The notes under the pieces were generated by a model. The model did no database searches. It was not told the DNA's origin and saw nothing but the letters and a program-made list of their open reading frames with translations. 64,000 nt of DNA, from the NCBI GenBank assembly GCA_029168955.1, contig JAPDOI010001716.1, positions 1 to 64,000 of the forward strand, read 5' to 3'. The position numbers and the translations under genes were made by a program. This document shows, piece by piece, positions 1 through 11,854 of the stretch. The stretch is from Aplectana chamaeleonis. Taxonomy: Eukaryota > Nematoda > Chromadorea > Rhabditida > Cosmocercidae. The first letter of the stretch is position 1; each line of letters opens with the position of its first letter.

Positions 1-52
1 GGCGAGCAACATCTGCTTCAGAATGACTTTATCGCATAGTAAATCTCTACAT

Positions 53-187
53 TTACTTGTGGAAAACTAGGAAACGAGTACCGACGTCGAGCTTCAGTAG
101 CTTATTTGTGGAGGTCGAGGACTGCTCAGGCTTCTGTCCTCCATTAAGTTTGGCAGCGATTTGACGCTTCAGATTTTGCCGCCGCAT
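53..187 (-). CDS. short coding-like fragment at the window edge
   Basis: A 44-residue reading frame starts at an ATG complementary to 185-187 (MRRQNLKRQIAAKLNGGQKP onward) and ends at TAA. A good donor-like CATG|GTAAGTTTTC lies about 30 bases upstream on the same strand. The residue composition is protein-like, but the frame is short and unrecognised and could be chance. Confidence 0.15.
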   Translation of the reverse strand: MRRQNLKRQIAAKLNGGQKPEQSSTSTNKLLKLDVGTRFLVFHK

Positions 188-539
188 TTTGAGAGAGATT
201 AATTTATGAAAACTTACCATGCGTGGTGTTTGCGAACCCTCATATTCCAGTACCGCGGTTTAGCAAATCTGTGGCGGGTGTTTGACACGCGCACTCACAA
301 ATGTGGCCCTCCATCGTCAAAAAGTGCGATTAAGCTGCAATACTTGTAGAGCCCTCTTTATCATATTTATCCACTGGTCATCGGGGTAATCCGTTCACCA
401 AATCACAGGGAAAAGTCATACCGACATACAAATAATTTGGTGCTGGTAAGTAAGAGTTGCTAAAAATGATACGATTGATTACGCGAAGATTTTTTATACA
501 TACATCAGCTTTTTCTTTTTCACACAAAAGGAAGAACGA

Positions 540-1890
540 CGAATAACGGCCATAAAGTATGCGTGCTCAGACATTGGTGAGGATGTTCCCGGAGAACGAC
601 AACGTAACTTTCTTTCGAAACGGACTGGGGAATCTCCTGATACGAGTGGAGGTGGAGAGGAGGTCTTCCCCTTTTTTCTCCCGATCGCTGGTCTTCTCAG
701 ATAAAAACAGCTCATCTCCCGCCGGCCAAGTCGGGCTAGTCGACTTCGCGCGGCCCCACCTTGTGGGCGTGGCACAGCGCCCCACCTCCCCGCTGACAGA
801 GAGGCTTTCCTGTCTTTCCGCGGAGTGTCGGCGGGCAGTCTGCTATTCCTGGGGTCATCGAACACCTCACTCATCGATTCCCACTTCGATATCATCATTG
901 CACCACCCACTAGAGTGGAGTTTACTTGAACGATTGCTGAGCAAGGAGAACGCTGTGCTGGAGACTCTTTCCGGAAACCCGCGCTTTGTGCGACGCTGGT
1001 CTGGGGCAGGTGAACCACCGTCCGTTAATGGCATCTGCGAACCGAAGGCTGCAGAAAACTAGTGAGTGTGTAGGAAGTTTCCCCGTACAAGCTCGCTCTT
1101 TACTTGTTAAGAGCAGTTCAGGATGAAATCCCCAGGAACGGATTTTTCGAATTTTGTTTGGAGAGACCTTTTTACTTCTAAAGGGTGATTTTTAAATGTG
1201 CCGCAAACTGTTTAAGGACTGTCTTCTGTCTGTCATCAGGGATTAGCCGTAAGGTCGGTTTCTCCAGCAGAGTTCCCAGAGTGTTTGGTTCAGTGTACGG
1301 GCAGCTCAAACGAAACAGCGTTGCCGACTGCCCGCGACCGATCTATTGGCCTTCCGCGGGAGGGTTACGACGTCGGTTAGTGGTACCGCGGGAAGTTTGA
1401 TGTCTCTACCTGAGTTCCCCCCATGCTCTCGCAACCCAACACCCACTGCTCATTGATTTGTCGAAAATCAGCCTCGTCAAAACTCGTTGTTTCCAATAGT
1501 TTCCACTGTACCTCCGGAAAACAGGAGTAGTGGTAATAAATGTGTTCATCTCCTGACGACAGGTCACAGAGAAACCTTGTTATCTTCACCTGGAATCCGG
1601 ACAGAGATACCCTTACAGTCCTTGGAGTGGCAAATCTGCCTCCTCAACTTTCGAAGTGCGAGAGACCACCTCGGAAGCCTAGCTCAGTTTGGTAAATCAC
1701 CGTACACGTGATCTCGTTCATCACGCTTTCGGAGGGAGGCCATGGGAACAACCATGAAGCAAACTTCCCTTATTCTCCCCCCACGAGTCTACTGTTTCGA
1801 AAGTCATTAGTTGTGTATAAATCGAGGGGAGAAGGGCGAGACGTTTCCTTCTGGGGGCGGGGAACGTCTTGCCTCTCTCCCCTCTACCGA
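540..1890 (-). repeat. diverged dispersed repeat, inverted relative to 11855-12440
   Basis: Read on the minus strand, 1570-1890 matches 11855-12165 in many blocks. These include the gaggggagaggg/gacgcgtcgccccc area, tatacaacgaatgac-like text, ctcccatggcctcc, and gagggtatctctgtccggat-like text. The block at 545-660 matches 12306-12425 (gaagttccgtcgtcgttc / caccaatgtctga). The order of blocks is the same in both loci, so they are old copies of one larger element. The overlapping long minus-strand reading frame at 494-1018 is not conserved and was not called. Confidence 0.5.
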
Positions 1891-1989
1891 GTGATAACGA
1901 CCAAATCAGTGATCGTATGTATTCATGAAACCATAGGATCCTCCTCGAGGGTCTGAAGTCCGACCCGCCGTGCATACATCTGGCTGGTT

Positions 1990-2940
1990 CTAGAAACCTT
2001 TCCGGGAGGTTCCATGTAGTTTTATGAATTTGGCATTGACAGGTCTACTGTCCTCAGGAACTTTCCGTTAAGATATCCTCAGTGAAAATGGCATGGATCA
2101 GCTAACCTGCCGAATCAGATGGAAAAAATTATCCAAGGAGGCATTGTGAATGAGATACTGTTTACCTCGTGTCCACTATCCAAATCAACTTACTCATCTT
2201 CTAGCCGAGTATGATACCGCTCTTTGATCAATGCCGCCTTTTTACTATCTTTGTTGGATTAAGGAAAAGGAGTGAGTCTTCTTTTTGATAGAAAATTTCT
2301 TTGTCCTTTTCAATAATTCTGCACGCCTCATTCACCACCCAACCTTTGATTCCTGCCGCAGAAACACCGACAACCTTTCACATCGTGTACGTTGCATTTC
2401 ATGCAAATGGCATCTGTATTCAACCGAATATCTATGTTTCAATAAAAATGTTTGTAGAAAAGTTCACAACAACAGGATGGTTTGCACCTAAACGAGCTCA
2501 TCAGCTCACTATAATACACTACCACTCTAATCTTTCAAACTCAGCAGAAACAGTGTGTTCTTTCTGACTTCGAATTTATTCAGAATTCATTTCGCTGAGT
2601 GTCCTGGCGTACGTACTACATGTTGGAAGGTACCTCAGCGCCTGATTCTGGCAAAGAGCGGCTCGAATCTGTATCGCGCCCTCAACGTATGTGCATATAA
2701 CCGAGTTGAAGGCCCAGTCCCACCTCAGGATTGTTTCCTAGTTCTCATGCTTGCCTTTGAGGACAATTTCGCGTAACCCTAATGGTGTCCAGAATCGCTC
2801 AGGAACCCACTAAGAATGGAGTCACATCCCTCTCAAACATTGGGAAGAATTTGAACAGCTTTAGAGTTTCGAGCACAACTTTGTCTAAAGTGTGCTTTTT
2901 CTCGTCATTCGCAATTATCGCACTTTGGGTGCAGACCGCA
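1990..2940. other. no confident gene; protein-like frames only
   Basis: The plus frame 2301-2567 (88 residues) and the plus frame ending at 2776 (...VEGPVPPQDCFLVLMLAFED) look somewhat protein-like. They have no recognisable domain and no matching splice pair. They could be remnants of the same coding unit as 2947-3000. Confidence 0.2.
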
Positions 2941-2946
2941 ACTCAG

Positions 2947-3000
2947 ACGTACGGGGCTTTGTACGTCGGCACAATAACGTTAGTACTCCTGTACAAAAGG
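2947..3000 (+). pseudogene. truncated inverted copy of the 3252-3613 exon start
   Basis: Directly after aactcag, 18 codons read DVRGFVRRHNNVSTPVQK, against DIRGLVRLHNSVSTPGQI in the minus-strand exon nearby. Similarity fades after position 3000, although CAGCAG/GAGCTGCTG-like stretches recur to about 3090. This is probably a rearranged duplicate. Confidence 0.4.
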
Positions 3001-3251
3001 GATTGAGTTGGCACCCGTGCTGTAGCTATGTACTGGTAACAGCAGCAGAGCTGCTGCCAACGAGCAGGAGCTCACTGCTGCTTGTGGTGAGAATTTGAAC
3101 GCTCTGTTTATCGTGGCACGAGTGCTATTACCAGCCTTCTTCTCCTATTGTCTGGCTGACCCTCTCCTCCATTGACTCGTCTGATAGCATTCTCTTGTAC
3201 GACGGCGGCTGGTATTATAAGGCGGTCAGTCTCGCTGAGGGCAGTTAGCTG

Positions 3252-3613
3252 TTAATTGGTTCCAGATCCGAGAGGGTGACCTTGTGTCACTTTCTGGACG
3301 TTAATTTTGAACGCTGAGGGGATCATCCCCATGGCTTTCACGAGGGGAGCCTCCTCGTTGTGGAACGTGGCGAGATTGGCCTCTTCGCTGCTTGCCGTAA
3401 CAAGTATCATATCCAACACCGGTAAATAAGGTGGCAGTCCAAATTCTTCCTCCGTTTGCGAAACAAGCAGTCGATAATGAGGGTTTGAACGCCAGAATAC
3501 GTTGGTAGGATATGCTGCCGTTGCCAGCAGCTCCTGCTCATACCGAGCGTAGGTACTCCATATTTGCCCTGGAGTACTAACACTATTGTGCAGACGTACT
3601 AAACCTCTTATGT
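3252..3613 (-). CDS. coding-like exon of unknown function, 119 open codons without an early ATG
   Basis: On the minus strand an acceptor TATATTCTCAG ends at 3614, followed by 119 uninterrupted codons to TAA. The translation looks natural (for example STYARYEQELLATAAYPTNV, then EEEFGLPPYLPVLDMI and GHPLGSGTN at the end). The first methionine is far inside, so it would be a downstream or terminal exon of a larger gene, or a transposon coding exon. A diverged copy of its first 18 codons lies in inverted orientation at 2947-3000, also directly after a CAG. Several of the differences between the two copies are synonymous (CGG/AGA, GGC/GGT, CCT/CCA), which argues that this was once translated. The family is not recognised; GHPLG recalls the thiolase motif, but the surrounding residues do not support that. 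Confidence 0.4.
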
Positions 3614-3968
3614 CTGAGAATATAAAGGCAGACCGAAAACAAATTCAGGAATATAGATTCTGACTAAATCTCTTTACTCGCTTCTCGTTCCTTTGAGTTC
3701 AAAACTTGTCAATGGGCGAGACCCGCTTTTTTATTTACTGAGGCGTGGTTGACTTGCTGCTCACTAATTCTCACATTTTGAAGCGAGTTAGGATTTCGCT
3801 CTTTGGCAAGGTATTCACTGTGGCCGTACTATAATTAAAAATAACCTCTGAGCTCGAACTGTACCTTTCAAATCCAGACTTCACTTTTTTGATTATGTGG
3901 CCAAAACATTGTTGGAAAATGTTGGTCACATTTTAATCCTAATGACTGGGAGCCTGATATAGGCCTTT

Positions 3969-4330
3969 AAAGGCACAGTCTGAGCTCAGGGACGAGTTCT
4001 GAGATTTTCTCATGATTGTGAAGTAGGCCCACCCTAAATAGCTCCTGCCAAGGGCGAGCTCTCAAACCCTCCGATTAAGCGAGATATAGGAAGGAGGATG
4101 CCAACCTGGGGCGCCCACATCAGAAACCCACGTTGTAGCGCCCCTTTGACAATCTTCCGAGCCCAACAGTGACGAGATGTGCGATGCTTCCCGATCAAAA
4201 GCCCCGTTCTACCCTTCATCCTGAGCCTCTCTCTTCATTCAGGTCGGCTCGCAAACATTGGTTGGAAACGACGGAAATTACAAGCCTTAGACAACTCGTC
4301 CACCATGCTTCCGTAGCTGAATTTCTAGAA
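3969..4330. mobile_element. family B TIR element, 5' part only
   Basis: It begins AAAGGCACAGTCTGAGCTC. Its body contains the family-B text (lcgagctctc-type TATCTCGC region, cgtccaccatgcttccgtagct) also found at 51018-51494. The copy stops near 4330 where a hairpin-bearing sequence begins, and the right terminus was not found. Confidence 0.6.
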
Positions 4331-4388
4331 GGCTATAAGGAGAGCTCTCGCCTTTGCACGGCGAGATTAGAGTCTCGCCTTGCACAGT

Positions 4389-4466
4389 CGCGGCAGCATG
4401 CAATGGAGGAGTATCGTTCAAGACGCGCCGCACGATCGATTCCCCTTCATTGCATGCTGCCGTGCG
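4389..4466. repeat. foldback/hairpin
   Basis: The arms gcggcagcatgcaatgga and tccccttcattgcatgctgc pair over about 18 bases around a loop of about 35 bases. The locus shares CGATCGATTCCCCT-type text with 20253-20310, suggesting a repeat family. Confidence 0.5.
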
Positions 4467-4479
4467 ATCCTGCGGCACG

Positions 4480-5930
4480 AGCCTAATCGGTCCCGCCCTG
4501 AAAAAGAGTGAGGACAAAAGTGTGCGGCAGTGTCGCGGTCGAGAAGGTGCTCGGATGACGAAACAATTTGCTCCTCTATTATTCAACGTCATCGGACAGC
4601 TAGTTCGTCTCAAAAATTTGCGGGCCGTATCACCGAGTGCAGCAAAATGCAAGGACGAACAACGATTGGGCGAATCGTCACCGAGGACGGTGAAGCACCT
4701 GTAAAGTTCCGGTAACCGTTCAGTCCAGCTAGTGTCGTGGATCGCCTGACAAGCGCAGCGTATCGTCTGACCAGTGTAGCGGATCGTACTGCAAACGCCG
4801 CGGACCGTCCGTGTTGGCTAATCGTCGCCACAGACCGGCCGTGAGTTCCACTGAGAGTATGTATGCGCTGATTACTCACTCTACCTTGCGAGGACGCTGA
4901 GTCACGCATGAAGTTATCTTCTCAAAAGTTTCATTTCAAAGGTGCAAAATTCATCACCTAGCACATACCTTTATTGTGAGTTCTGTGTTTGCCCTTCTAG
5001 GTACGTACAATACATATTTAAGACTACATGTACGGAGAATGGGGGGAATTCTATCTATCCATCCGTTTATCTACCAAAGTGCACGTGCGATGACGTAATC
5101 AAAAGCTGCCATAAGATGGAGTGCAATAGTTAAATGAAGCCTCATATCCTTGTTGCCAAGCAGAATGTTGTCCAGAATCTGTTCGTGTGAGTTCAATTGA
5201 GAAAGAGTTGAAGGAAGATTAGCCTTTTCGGAATAATACTTTTATCTTCCTTTTTCTCGTTGTTTCTACTTGCAGTTCACTTTATATAGGACACCACTCA
5301 AAATGGCCTACACATCTGGGCTTTACTCATTTCAAGAGTAACTCCAGCTCTTTTGCTGGTGCAGCGATTCGCCGTAACCGGTGTAGTGACCCATTCTATG
5401 CAGTTAATGAGCCATAAAGTCTTTGGAAAGTACCCTAGGCGGAAACGTTCCTGCCTCGGAGCCGGAAAAGTTTGTCGTTCCGTCGCCATCGACGTCGCCG
5501 TCGTCGTCGTTAGTCAGTTTCACAGCATCAACGGCGAATGACTCGTCCCCCGGAGTCTGCTTACTCCGAGAGGATAATTGCTGCCTCGATAGCAATATCT
5601 GCCTATCCTTGATGCTTTCGACATAACACGCCCAACTCTCATCGTGTTGTCTGGACGTTAGTTCACATCATGGCGACACGCCAAACAATCGGAGAAACCT
5701 AAAGTACATCATATTCAGATCACATTCGTCGTTTGTCATTCTCAGCAATTGCTTTGTTGCTAGACTAGTCTTTTGGCACGAGTGCAGCCCTGTGGAAAAA
5801 GGGAACACCTCATGACCGGTCAACGCTTAGGCCAAAAGACATTTGAAAAGATACTCGAGTTTTCAAGAACATCTGCCTACCATTCGCATTACTGATAACG
5901 GATGCACGAAAATTTCCTTCTGTTCTTATA
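4480..5930. other. no gene seen
   Basis: There are short tandem-like motifs at 4725-4810 (gcctgacaagcgcagcgtatcgtctgac with variants). Frames on both strands around 5400-5540 overlap GTCGCC-type trinucleotide repeats (cgtcgccatcgacgtcgcc) and look spurious. Confidence 0.3.
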
Positions 5931-6393
5931 AAGGAAGTGTTCACGGCAAATATCGAATTGAAGTTGGACCCAAAGAGCGGGTTGTTTGGTCGTGGGCTAT
6001 CGAATAGTGAAGAAACAGCGAAGAAAAGCTCTTAGAATAAGCTAAAATAGCTTTTTCTAATGTACGTATAGGTTCAGGGCGCAGACGAGCTTACGCTCCC
6101 CTCTAGCTACCGCAGGCGCGGTCTAATTCCGAAATGTGCGGGAATCGATTAGGCTGGACCTGGCGGAGATGCTTGGCAATTAGCCATCGAAAACGTCCGC
6201 GGTGCCACAAGCTTGTCGGAACGGGGGCGAGTGGGCTAAGCGGGCGTACCGGGCTAACGGAATCTTCACCTGGCGGCCGTTTTTATTGATTTCTGGACCG
6301 TTTCTGCTGCTTTCTTTGACCCTATACCGTCCAGCTTCTGCCAGCGTAGTGTTTCACACTCAAAACGAGATTAATCGTGAACACTGCCTTTAA
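5930..6393. mobile_element. family A TIR element (subfamily shared with 38682-39185)
   Basis: The termini are AAAGGAAGTGTTCACGG and ATCGTGAACACTGCCTTTAA. The interior is colinear with 38682-39185 (gaatagtgaagaaacagcga, ggttcagggcgc, gcttggcaatt, gccagcgtagtgtttc). There is no coding capacity; it is a MITE of about 460 bp. Confidence 0.75.
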
Positions 6394-8164
6394 TTGCATT
6401 TGAATCTGAAAGAGACTAAGTCTTGCAGGAAGGATGACCAAAGAAGTCTCTTGATTCCTTTTGCAAGTAGCTTGAGTATGATCGCAGCTGCCATTGCAGC
6501 CGTAACTTCTTCTTGTACCCTCCGGATTGCGATGATGGCGTTCTTCACCAATAGTGCTATTGAGCGTGGAGTCCGTTTAACGCCTTCTAGAGCTACTTTC
6601 TTGCCAAATAGTGTTTTTGTGGTTTTCTGGTACATTTCGTAGTACGTTGAAGCAAGAGAAGGCTAAGCAAACTCGATTCTACTGTGGCGACAAGGCGATA
6701 CCGGGCGTTCAACTCTGGCATGCCTTTAAAGGATTGATGGCAATTTACTCCGCAGGATTTTCGAAACACCTATTCATACGTCTGTTCGTACCCGCAGTGC
6801 CAGATCGTAAAAAGCATGGGTAGAGAGCGCGGTTTCAGCAAGGCGTTCAGCAAGGCGTTCAGCGTCAGCGACTCGTTCAGGCATTCTGCCTGCGGTCAGT
6901 GACCGATACATGAATGTCTTCCCCACACGGTGGGACACACTGCACGCCAGAGGACTCATGCATTCATGGGGCTCACGTTTACATGTTAGGGGTTTCACTG
7001 CAGGGCCGTCATCAAGTTCAATGCCTCGTTGTCAGGAGCATGTGCTCCCGCCGCATGATTGGTTTTGATTCCGCCTCAATAGCAGCCGGCTGCGCTGCTA
7101 GCAGCTCCTGCTGCCCTCATAGAGAGGTTAAACACTGAAAATCAACCCGTCATTATCAGCAGCATGTACTGCTAGCAACAGCACGTTCTGCAAATAAAGA
7201 GAGACTTTGGGCCACCACTCTCTCTCTACCGTGTTGGTTGCGATTCCATAATCAGAAAATTAGCCGTAACCCTGGTCAATCTTGGTTTTACGGCTTTGCT
7301 GAGGATATGTTTATATGGGACTCTTTCAGTTTTGCACCTGAGAGGAAAACTCGGCTGGAAATTCCACGCCGCAATAGATCTTTCAACATTTTCTGATATT
7401 TTCTGAAGGTTGCACTTTCAGTTGGATGCCATTGGCGAAAATTTTTATTATGAAGGAAAGAGCTATCCTCCAAGGACAAGTAGTTATCTCATGACTGCTA
7501 ATTTTCTGAGGCATACAGCTTCCATTCGAAAGTCTACCTACTACTTCCATTGCTGCTCAAGTTATTTTTACTTCCTTGTTCCCACATATACATATGTGTT
7601 GCTTATCTAGAATATTCGACGTTTCTTCCTCTCTGGGCAAGAAAAACACGAGCTAACGAGGCTAAAGTACAATTACTCTACTAATAACCTTAATTACGCT
7701 CCACCTCAGTCGCTGAAATAATCGCTGTTATTGCCATTTGAACCTTTCCCTTTTAGTATCTATTGCACAAATTAATCTTGCAAAAAGAGATCTCTTCTGT
7801 TCAAAGCATGCATACATGTATTTCTTATAACAAACTAGATAAGTATGCACGTAAAGAGTGGTCGATCATTTTAAGTGGGGTGCCTTGTAGAGCGCAGCGA
7901 AGACAAATCGCACCAAGAAGAATTCGAGAATATGGGGGTCAAAGGATGCTCGGGCTATCAAGTTCCCATTCTACGCCTTCTGAGTCTTCCTTGGTGTGCT
8001 CCATCCAACTGTTAGTTGTCATAGTAATACTTCTGAGCATGCGTTGTTGAAATGGGAGACTGTTGCTATATCATTGTGTCCTCAGAATAGTTATTACATC
8101 GCCATTATTTTTTATACACAAGTGTCCGGGGAAGCCGTCTTAGCGGCCTATAACAGCGTTTACT

Positions 8165-8367
8165 GGGGCGGCATGCATGAACGCAGCGAACGGCGTCAGG
8201 AGCTGCTCCGCGCCATGCGCGCAGCGTCGAGCAATGGGCGGCCCCGGAATTTCGTGGCGTATATTGATGTGCCTGATTTTCGGGGCCGCCCTGTTGCTCG
8301 ACGCTGCGCGCATGGCACGCGGAGCGGCCTCCTGACACCGTTCGCTGCGTTCATGCATGCCGCCCTG
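8165..8367. repeat. GC-rich foldback with ~90-bp arms
   Basis: The left arm starts ggggcggcatgcatgaacgc and the right arm ends gcgttcatgcatgccgcccc-like. The arms pair through gcgcgcagcgtcgagca/tgctcgacgctgcgcgc with a loop of about 25 bases. The long reading frames on both strands here are artefacts of the palindrome. Confidence 0.7.
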
Positions 8368-8403
8368 AATAGAGAACCATTTTTGATTAATCTGGTCTTT
8401 CTT

Positions 8404-8435
8404 AAAGGCATCGTACACGATGGAAACCGAATTTA
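8404..8435. mobile_element. solo family D terminus
   Basis: AAAGGCATCGTACACGATGG matches the family D end (AAAGGCATCGTACGC) at 46341 and 52724. The rest of the element is missing. Confidence 0.45.
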
Positions 8436-9245
8436 AGCTTTTGAGTTCAGTCGGACTAGTCGGCCCTAACAATGTCACTCAGAACATCTAGAGTTTTAAA
8501 AATACCTCCGAATGAAGACTTGCTTACCTCAAAAGAGCTTCCTGGGTTTGGGGGGCCGGCCTCGGGGTCGATCCGTTGCTACAATGAACAAAACTGCGTG
8601 TTCGCTGCCGGCGATCGTGCGTTGACGCGACGTAGGGCGCAACGCACACGCCACCCGATTTCACGTTCGACATCGATCGAAAGCAGCTGCCAGCATTGGA
8701 CGCAGCATGTTAGTAACCCTTATTAAGTTCGTTCAAGGCTTGTCAGAATGGCGTCCTTGGTGATTTACTTCCAACGCAGCGTCAAGGAACGAATCGTAAA
8801 ACTGTCCCTTGCGTTCTCCGCGCAACTATCCCAAGTTGATGTCGGCGGGAACTTCAAATTTGTCTTGATATTTATTATTGATATGGGTTTTTCTTGAAGA
8901 GATGACGTTTTTGAGGGCTTCTCGCGACCTTTGGTCACTATAGGGATATAAAAACACGAAGACGTCAAAAACCCAGATATGGTTTTCATCGTGCACATGT
9001 TTGAATCTGGTGTACTTCCGTGGATGTCTTGAATTTCAAGTGTGTAGCTGCTTAAGGGAAGCTCTGACTTGGGTTTATGGAGGGGCTTTTCTCAGATGTA
9101 AGGCGAAAGGGAAGGGATCTTGAACATAGATCTAAGGTCCCTGTTTCTCAATAATCTGAGGCCCACTGCAGAGTGTGCAATGTAATTCAGCCGGATTTTT
9201 CTACCTTATCATTTTGAAAATCCCATACTTTAAGCAGTTATAGTC

Positions 9246-9940
9246 CCTGATGTTTGTATGTATGTATGTATGTAGACATGTATGTATGTATGACAGATAG
9301 ACAGATAGATGTATGTATGACAGATGTATGACAGACAGACTAGACAGACACTAGACAGTATGTATGTAGACAGACAGACAGACAGATAGACAGATAGATT
9401 AGACAGATAGATAGATAGACATAGATGTATAGATAGACAGATAGACAGACTGTAGATATGTACAGATTAATGTATGTGTATGTAGACAGACAGATAGATA
9501 GATGTAGTAGACAGACAGATAGTACAGATAGATAGACAGATATACAGACAGACAGATATGTATGTATGTATGTATGGTATTGTGACAGATAGACAGATGT
9601 AATATAGACAGACAGACAGATGTAGACAGACAGACAGATAGATAGACAGACAGACAGACAGACAGTATGTATGTATGTATTGTATGTATATATGACTAGA
9701 TAGACAGACAGACAGACAGATGTATGTATATGTATGTATGTAAGATGTATGAATGTAAGATGTATGTATATGTATGTATGTATGTATGTATGTAATAATA
9801 ATGTATGTATGTATGTATGTATGTATGTATGTATGTATGTATGTATGTATGTATGTATGTATGTATGTATGTATGTATGTATGTATGTATGTATGTATGC
9901 ATGCATGCATGTATGTATGTATGTATGTGTGTGTGTGTAA
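9246..9940. repeat. compound microsatellite (TATG)n with (GACA/GATA)n
   Basis: The left 500 bp alternate gacagacagatagat and tatgtatg blocks. The right part (9765-9935) is an almost pure TATG run ending in gtgtgtgtgtg. The Tyr-Ile-His-Thr and Met-Tyr-Val-Cys reading frames across it are repeat translation, not genes. Confidence 0.95.
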
Positions 9941-10208
9941 TTGCGTTTTCCCGCGGATCTCCGGAATGGCCGATCAAAACAGGGATAGAATGGTACCAAC
10001 ATTTGGGTGGGTGGGACATCCATCGATTACCAGAAAATCAGCCTGAATCACCTCTTGCGCGCCTCGGGGCAACCGAGTTTGTCCGTGGGGCGCACTTTTA
10101 GCCTTGGATCGTGAAAACTTCTGTGAGTCGTCTAGCGCTAGAAAGGCTAAGTTCTAATCAAAGCGACAGGTATTTAGTAGTGGTGGATGGGACGCCGTTT
10201 AGAACCGC

Positions 10209-11772
10209 CAGGGTTTGAGGAGTGTACAGGACGTTATCGATAGTGTGCAGGACCTCAGTGGGAGTGTGCAGGACCCATATAGGTGTGTACAGGACGTCAT
10301 AGTACTGTGCAGGACCCCAGGGAGAGTGTGCACTACGTCATAGAAAGTGTGCAGGACCCCAGTGGGAGTGTGCAGGACCACACTGAGAGTGCGCAGAACG
10401 TCGTAGAAAGTGTGCAGAACCCCTGTGGGAGTGTGCAGGACCCATATGGGAGTGTGCAGGATGTCATAGAAAGTGTGCAGGACCCGAGAGGAAGTGTGCA
10501 GAACGTTGTAGAAAATTAGCAGGACTACAGTGGTAGTGTGCAGAACGTTGTAGAAAATTAGCAGGACTACAGTGGTAGTGTGCAGAACGTCGTGGAAAGT
10601 GTGCAGGACCCAAATGGGAGTGTGCAGGATGTTATAGAAAGTGTGCAGCACCCCAGTGGGAGTGCGCAGAACGTCGTAGAAAGTGTGCAAGACCCCAGTG
10701 GGAGTGTGCAGGACCCAAATGGGAGTGTTCAGGACGTCATAAAAAGTGTGCAGGACCCCAGTGGAAGTGTGCAGGACCCCTGTGGGAGTGTGCAGGACCC
10801 AAATGCGAGTGTGCAGGACCCAGTGGGAGTGTGTAGGACCCAAATGGGAGTGTGCAGAACGTCGTGAAAAGTGTGTAGGACCCAAATGGGAGTGTGCAGG
10901 ATGTCATAGAAAGTGTGCAGGACCCCAGTGGGAGTGCGCAGAACGTCATAGAATGTGTGCAGGACCCCAGTGGGAGTGTGCAGGACCCAAATGGGAGTGT
11001 TCAGGACCCTAGTGGGAGTGTACAGGACCCAGTGGGAGTGTGTAGGACCCAAATGGGAGTGTGTAGGACCCAAATGGGAGTGTGCAGAACGTCATAGAAA
11101 GTGTGCAGGCCCCCAGTAGAAGTGTACAGGACCCAGTGGGAGTGTGTAGGACCCAAATGGAAGTGTGTAGGACCCAAATGGGAGTGTGTATGACCCAAAT
11201 AGGAGTGTGCAGAACCTCATAGAAAGTGTGCAGGACCTTAGTGGGCGTGTGCAGGACCCAGATGGGAGTGTGCAGGACGTCATAGGAAGTTTGCAGGACC
11301 CCAGTAAGAATGTGCAGGACGTCATAGATTGGTGCAGTACCCCAGTAGGAGTGTGCAGGACGTCGTGAAATGTGCTCAGGACCCAGGTGAAAATGTGCAG
11401 GACGTCATAGAAAGTTAGCAGGGCCGCAGTGGAAGTGTGCAGGACCCTAGTGGGAATGTGCAGGACTCCAGTTGGAGTGTGCAGGACCCAAATGGGAGTG
11501 TGCAGTACGTCATAGAAAGTGTGCAGGACACCAGTGGGAGTGTGCAGGACCCCAGTGGGAGTGTGCAGGACGTCATAGAAAGTGTGCAGGACCCCAGTGG
11601 GAGTGTGCAGGACTCAAATGGGAGTGTGCTGAACGTCAGAGAAAGTGTGCAGGACCCGAATGGATGTGTGCAGGACATCATAGAAAGTGCGCAGGTCCCC
11701 AGCAAGAATGTGCAGGACGTCATGGAAAGTTAGCAGGGCTGCAGCGGAAGTGTGCAGGACGTCATGAAGAAA
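10209..11772. repeat. 21-bp minisatellite array, about 74 units
   Basis: The unit is gtgtgcaggaccccagtggg plus one base, alternating with gtgtgcaggacgtcatagaa plus one base and other variants. Because 21 is a multiple of three, frames remain open on both strands (VQDPSGS-VQDVIES, CAGPQWE, HTPTGVL-HTFYDVL heptads). A 42-bp block is duplicated in tandem at 10495-10578, and a larger unit of about 272 bp repeats (10651 versus 10923). No start, signal peptide or flanking splice site supports translation. Confidence 0.95.
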
Positions 11773-11854
11773 GTAGAGTTTTGAACAGCGTTTGGTTGGG
11801 TCGATTGAACGACCTGATTTGGTCGCTTTTAGATATTTGTGGAGAAGTTCCCGG

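Noticed and set aside
494..1018. 174-codon minus-strand frame
   Set aside because: It lies in a dispersed repeat; the corresponding frame is not kept in the second copy at 11855-12440.
6390..6635. 81-codon minus-strand helical frame
   Set aside because: It abuts a MITE end, has no splice site or recognised motif, and the plus strand is equally open.
8140..8478. Arginine-rich frames on both strands
   Set aside because: They are mirror readings of a GC-rich palindrome.
9340..10101. Long frames of Tyr-Ile-His-Thr and Met-Tyr-Val-Cys repeats
   Set aside because: They are direct translations of the TATG/GACA microsatellite.
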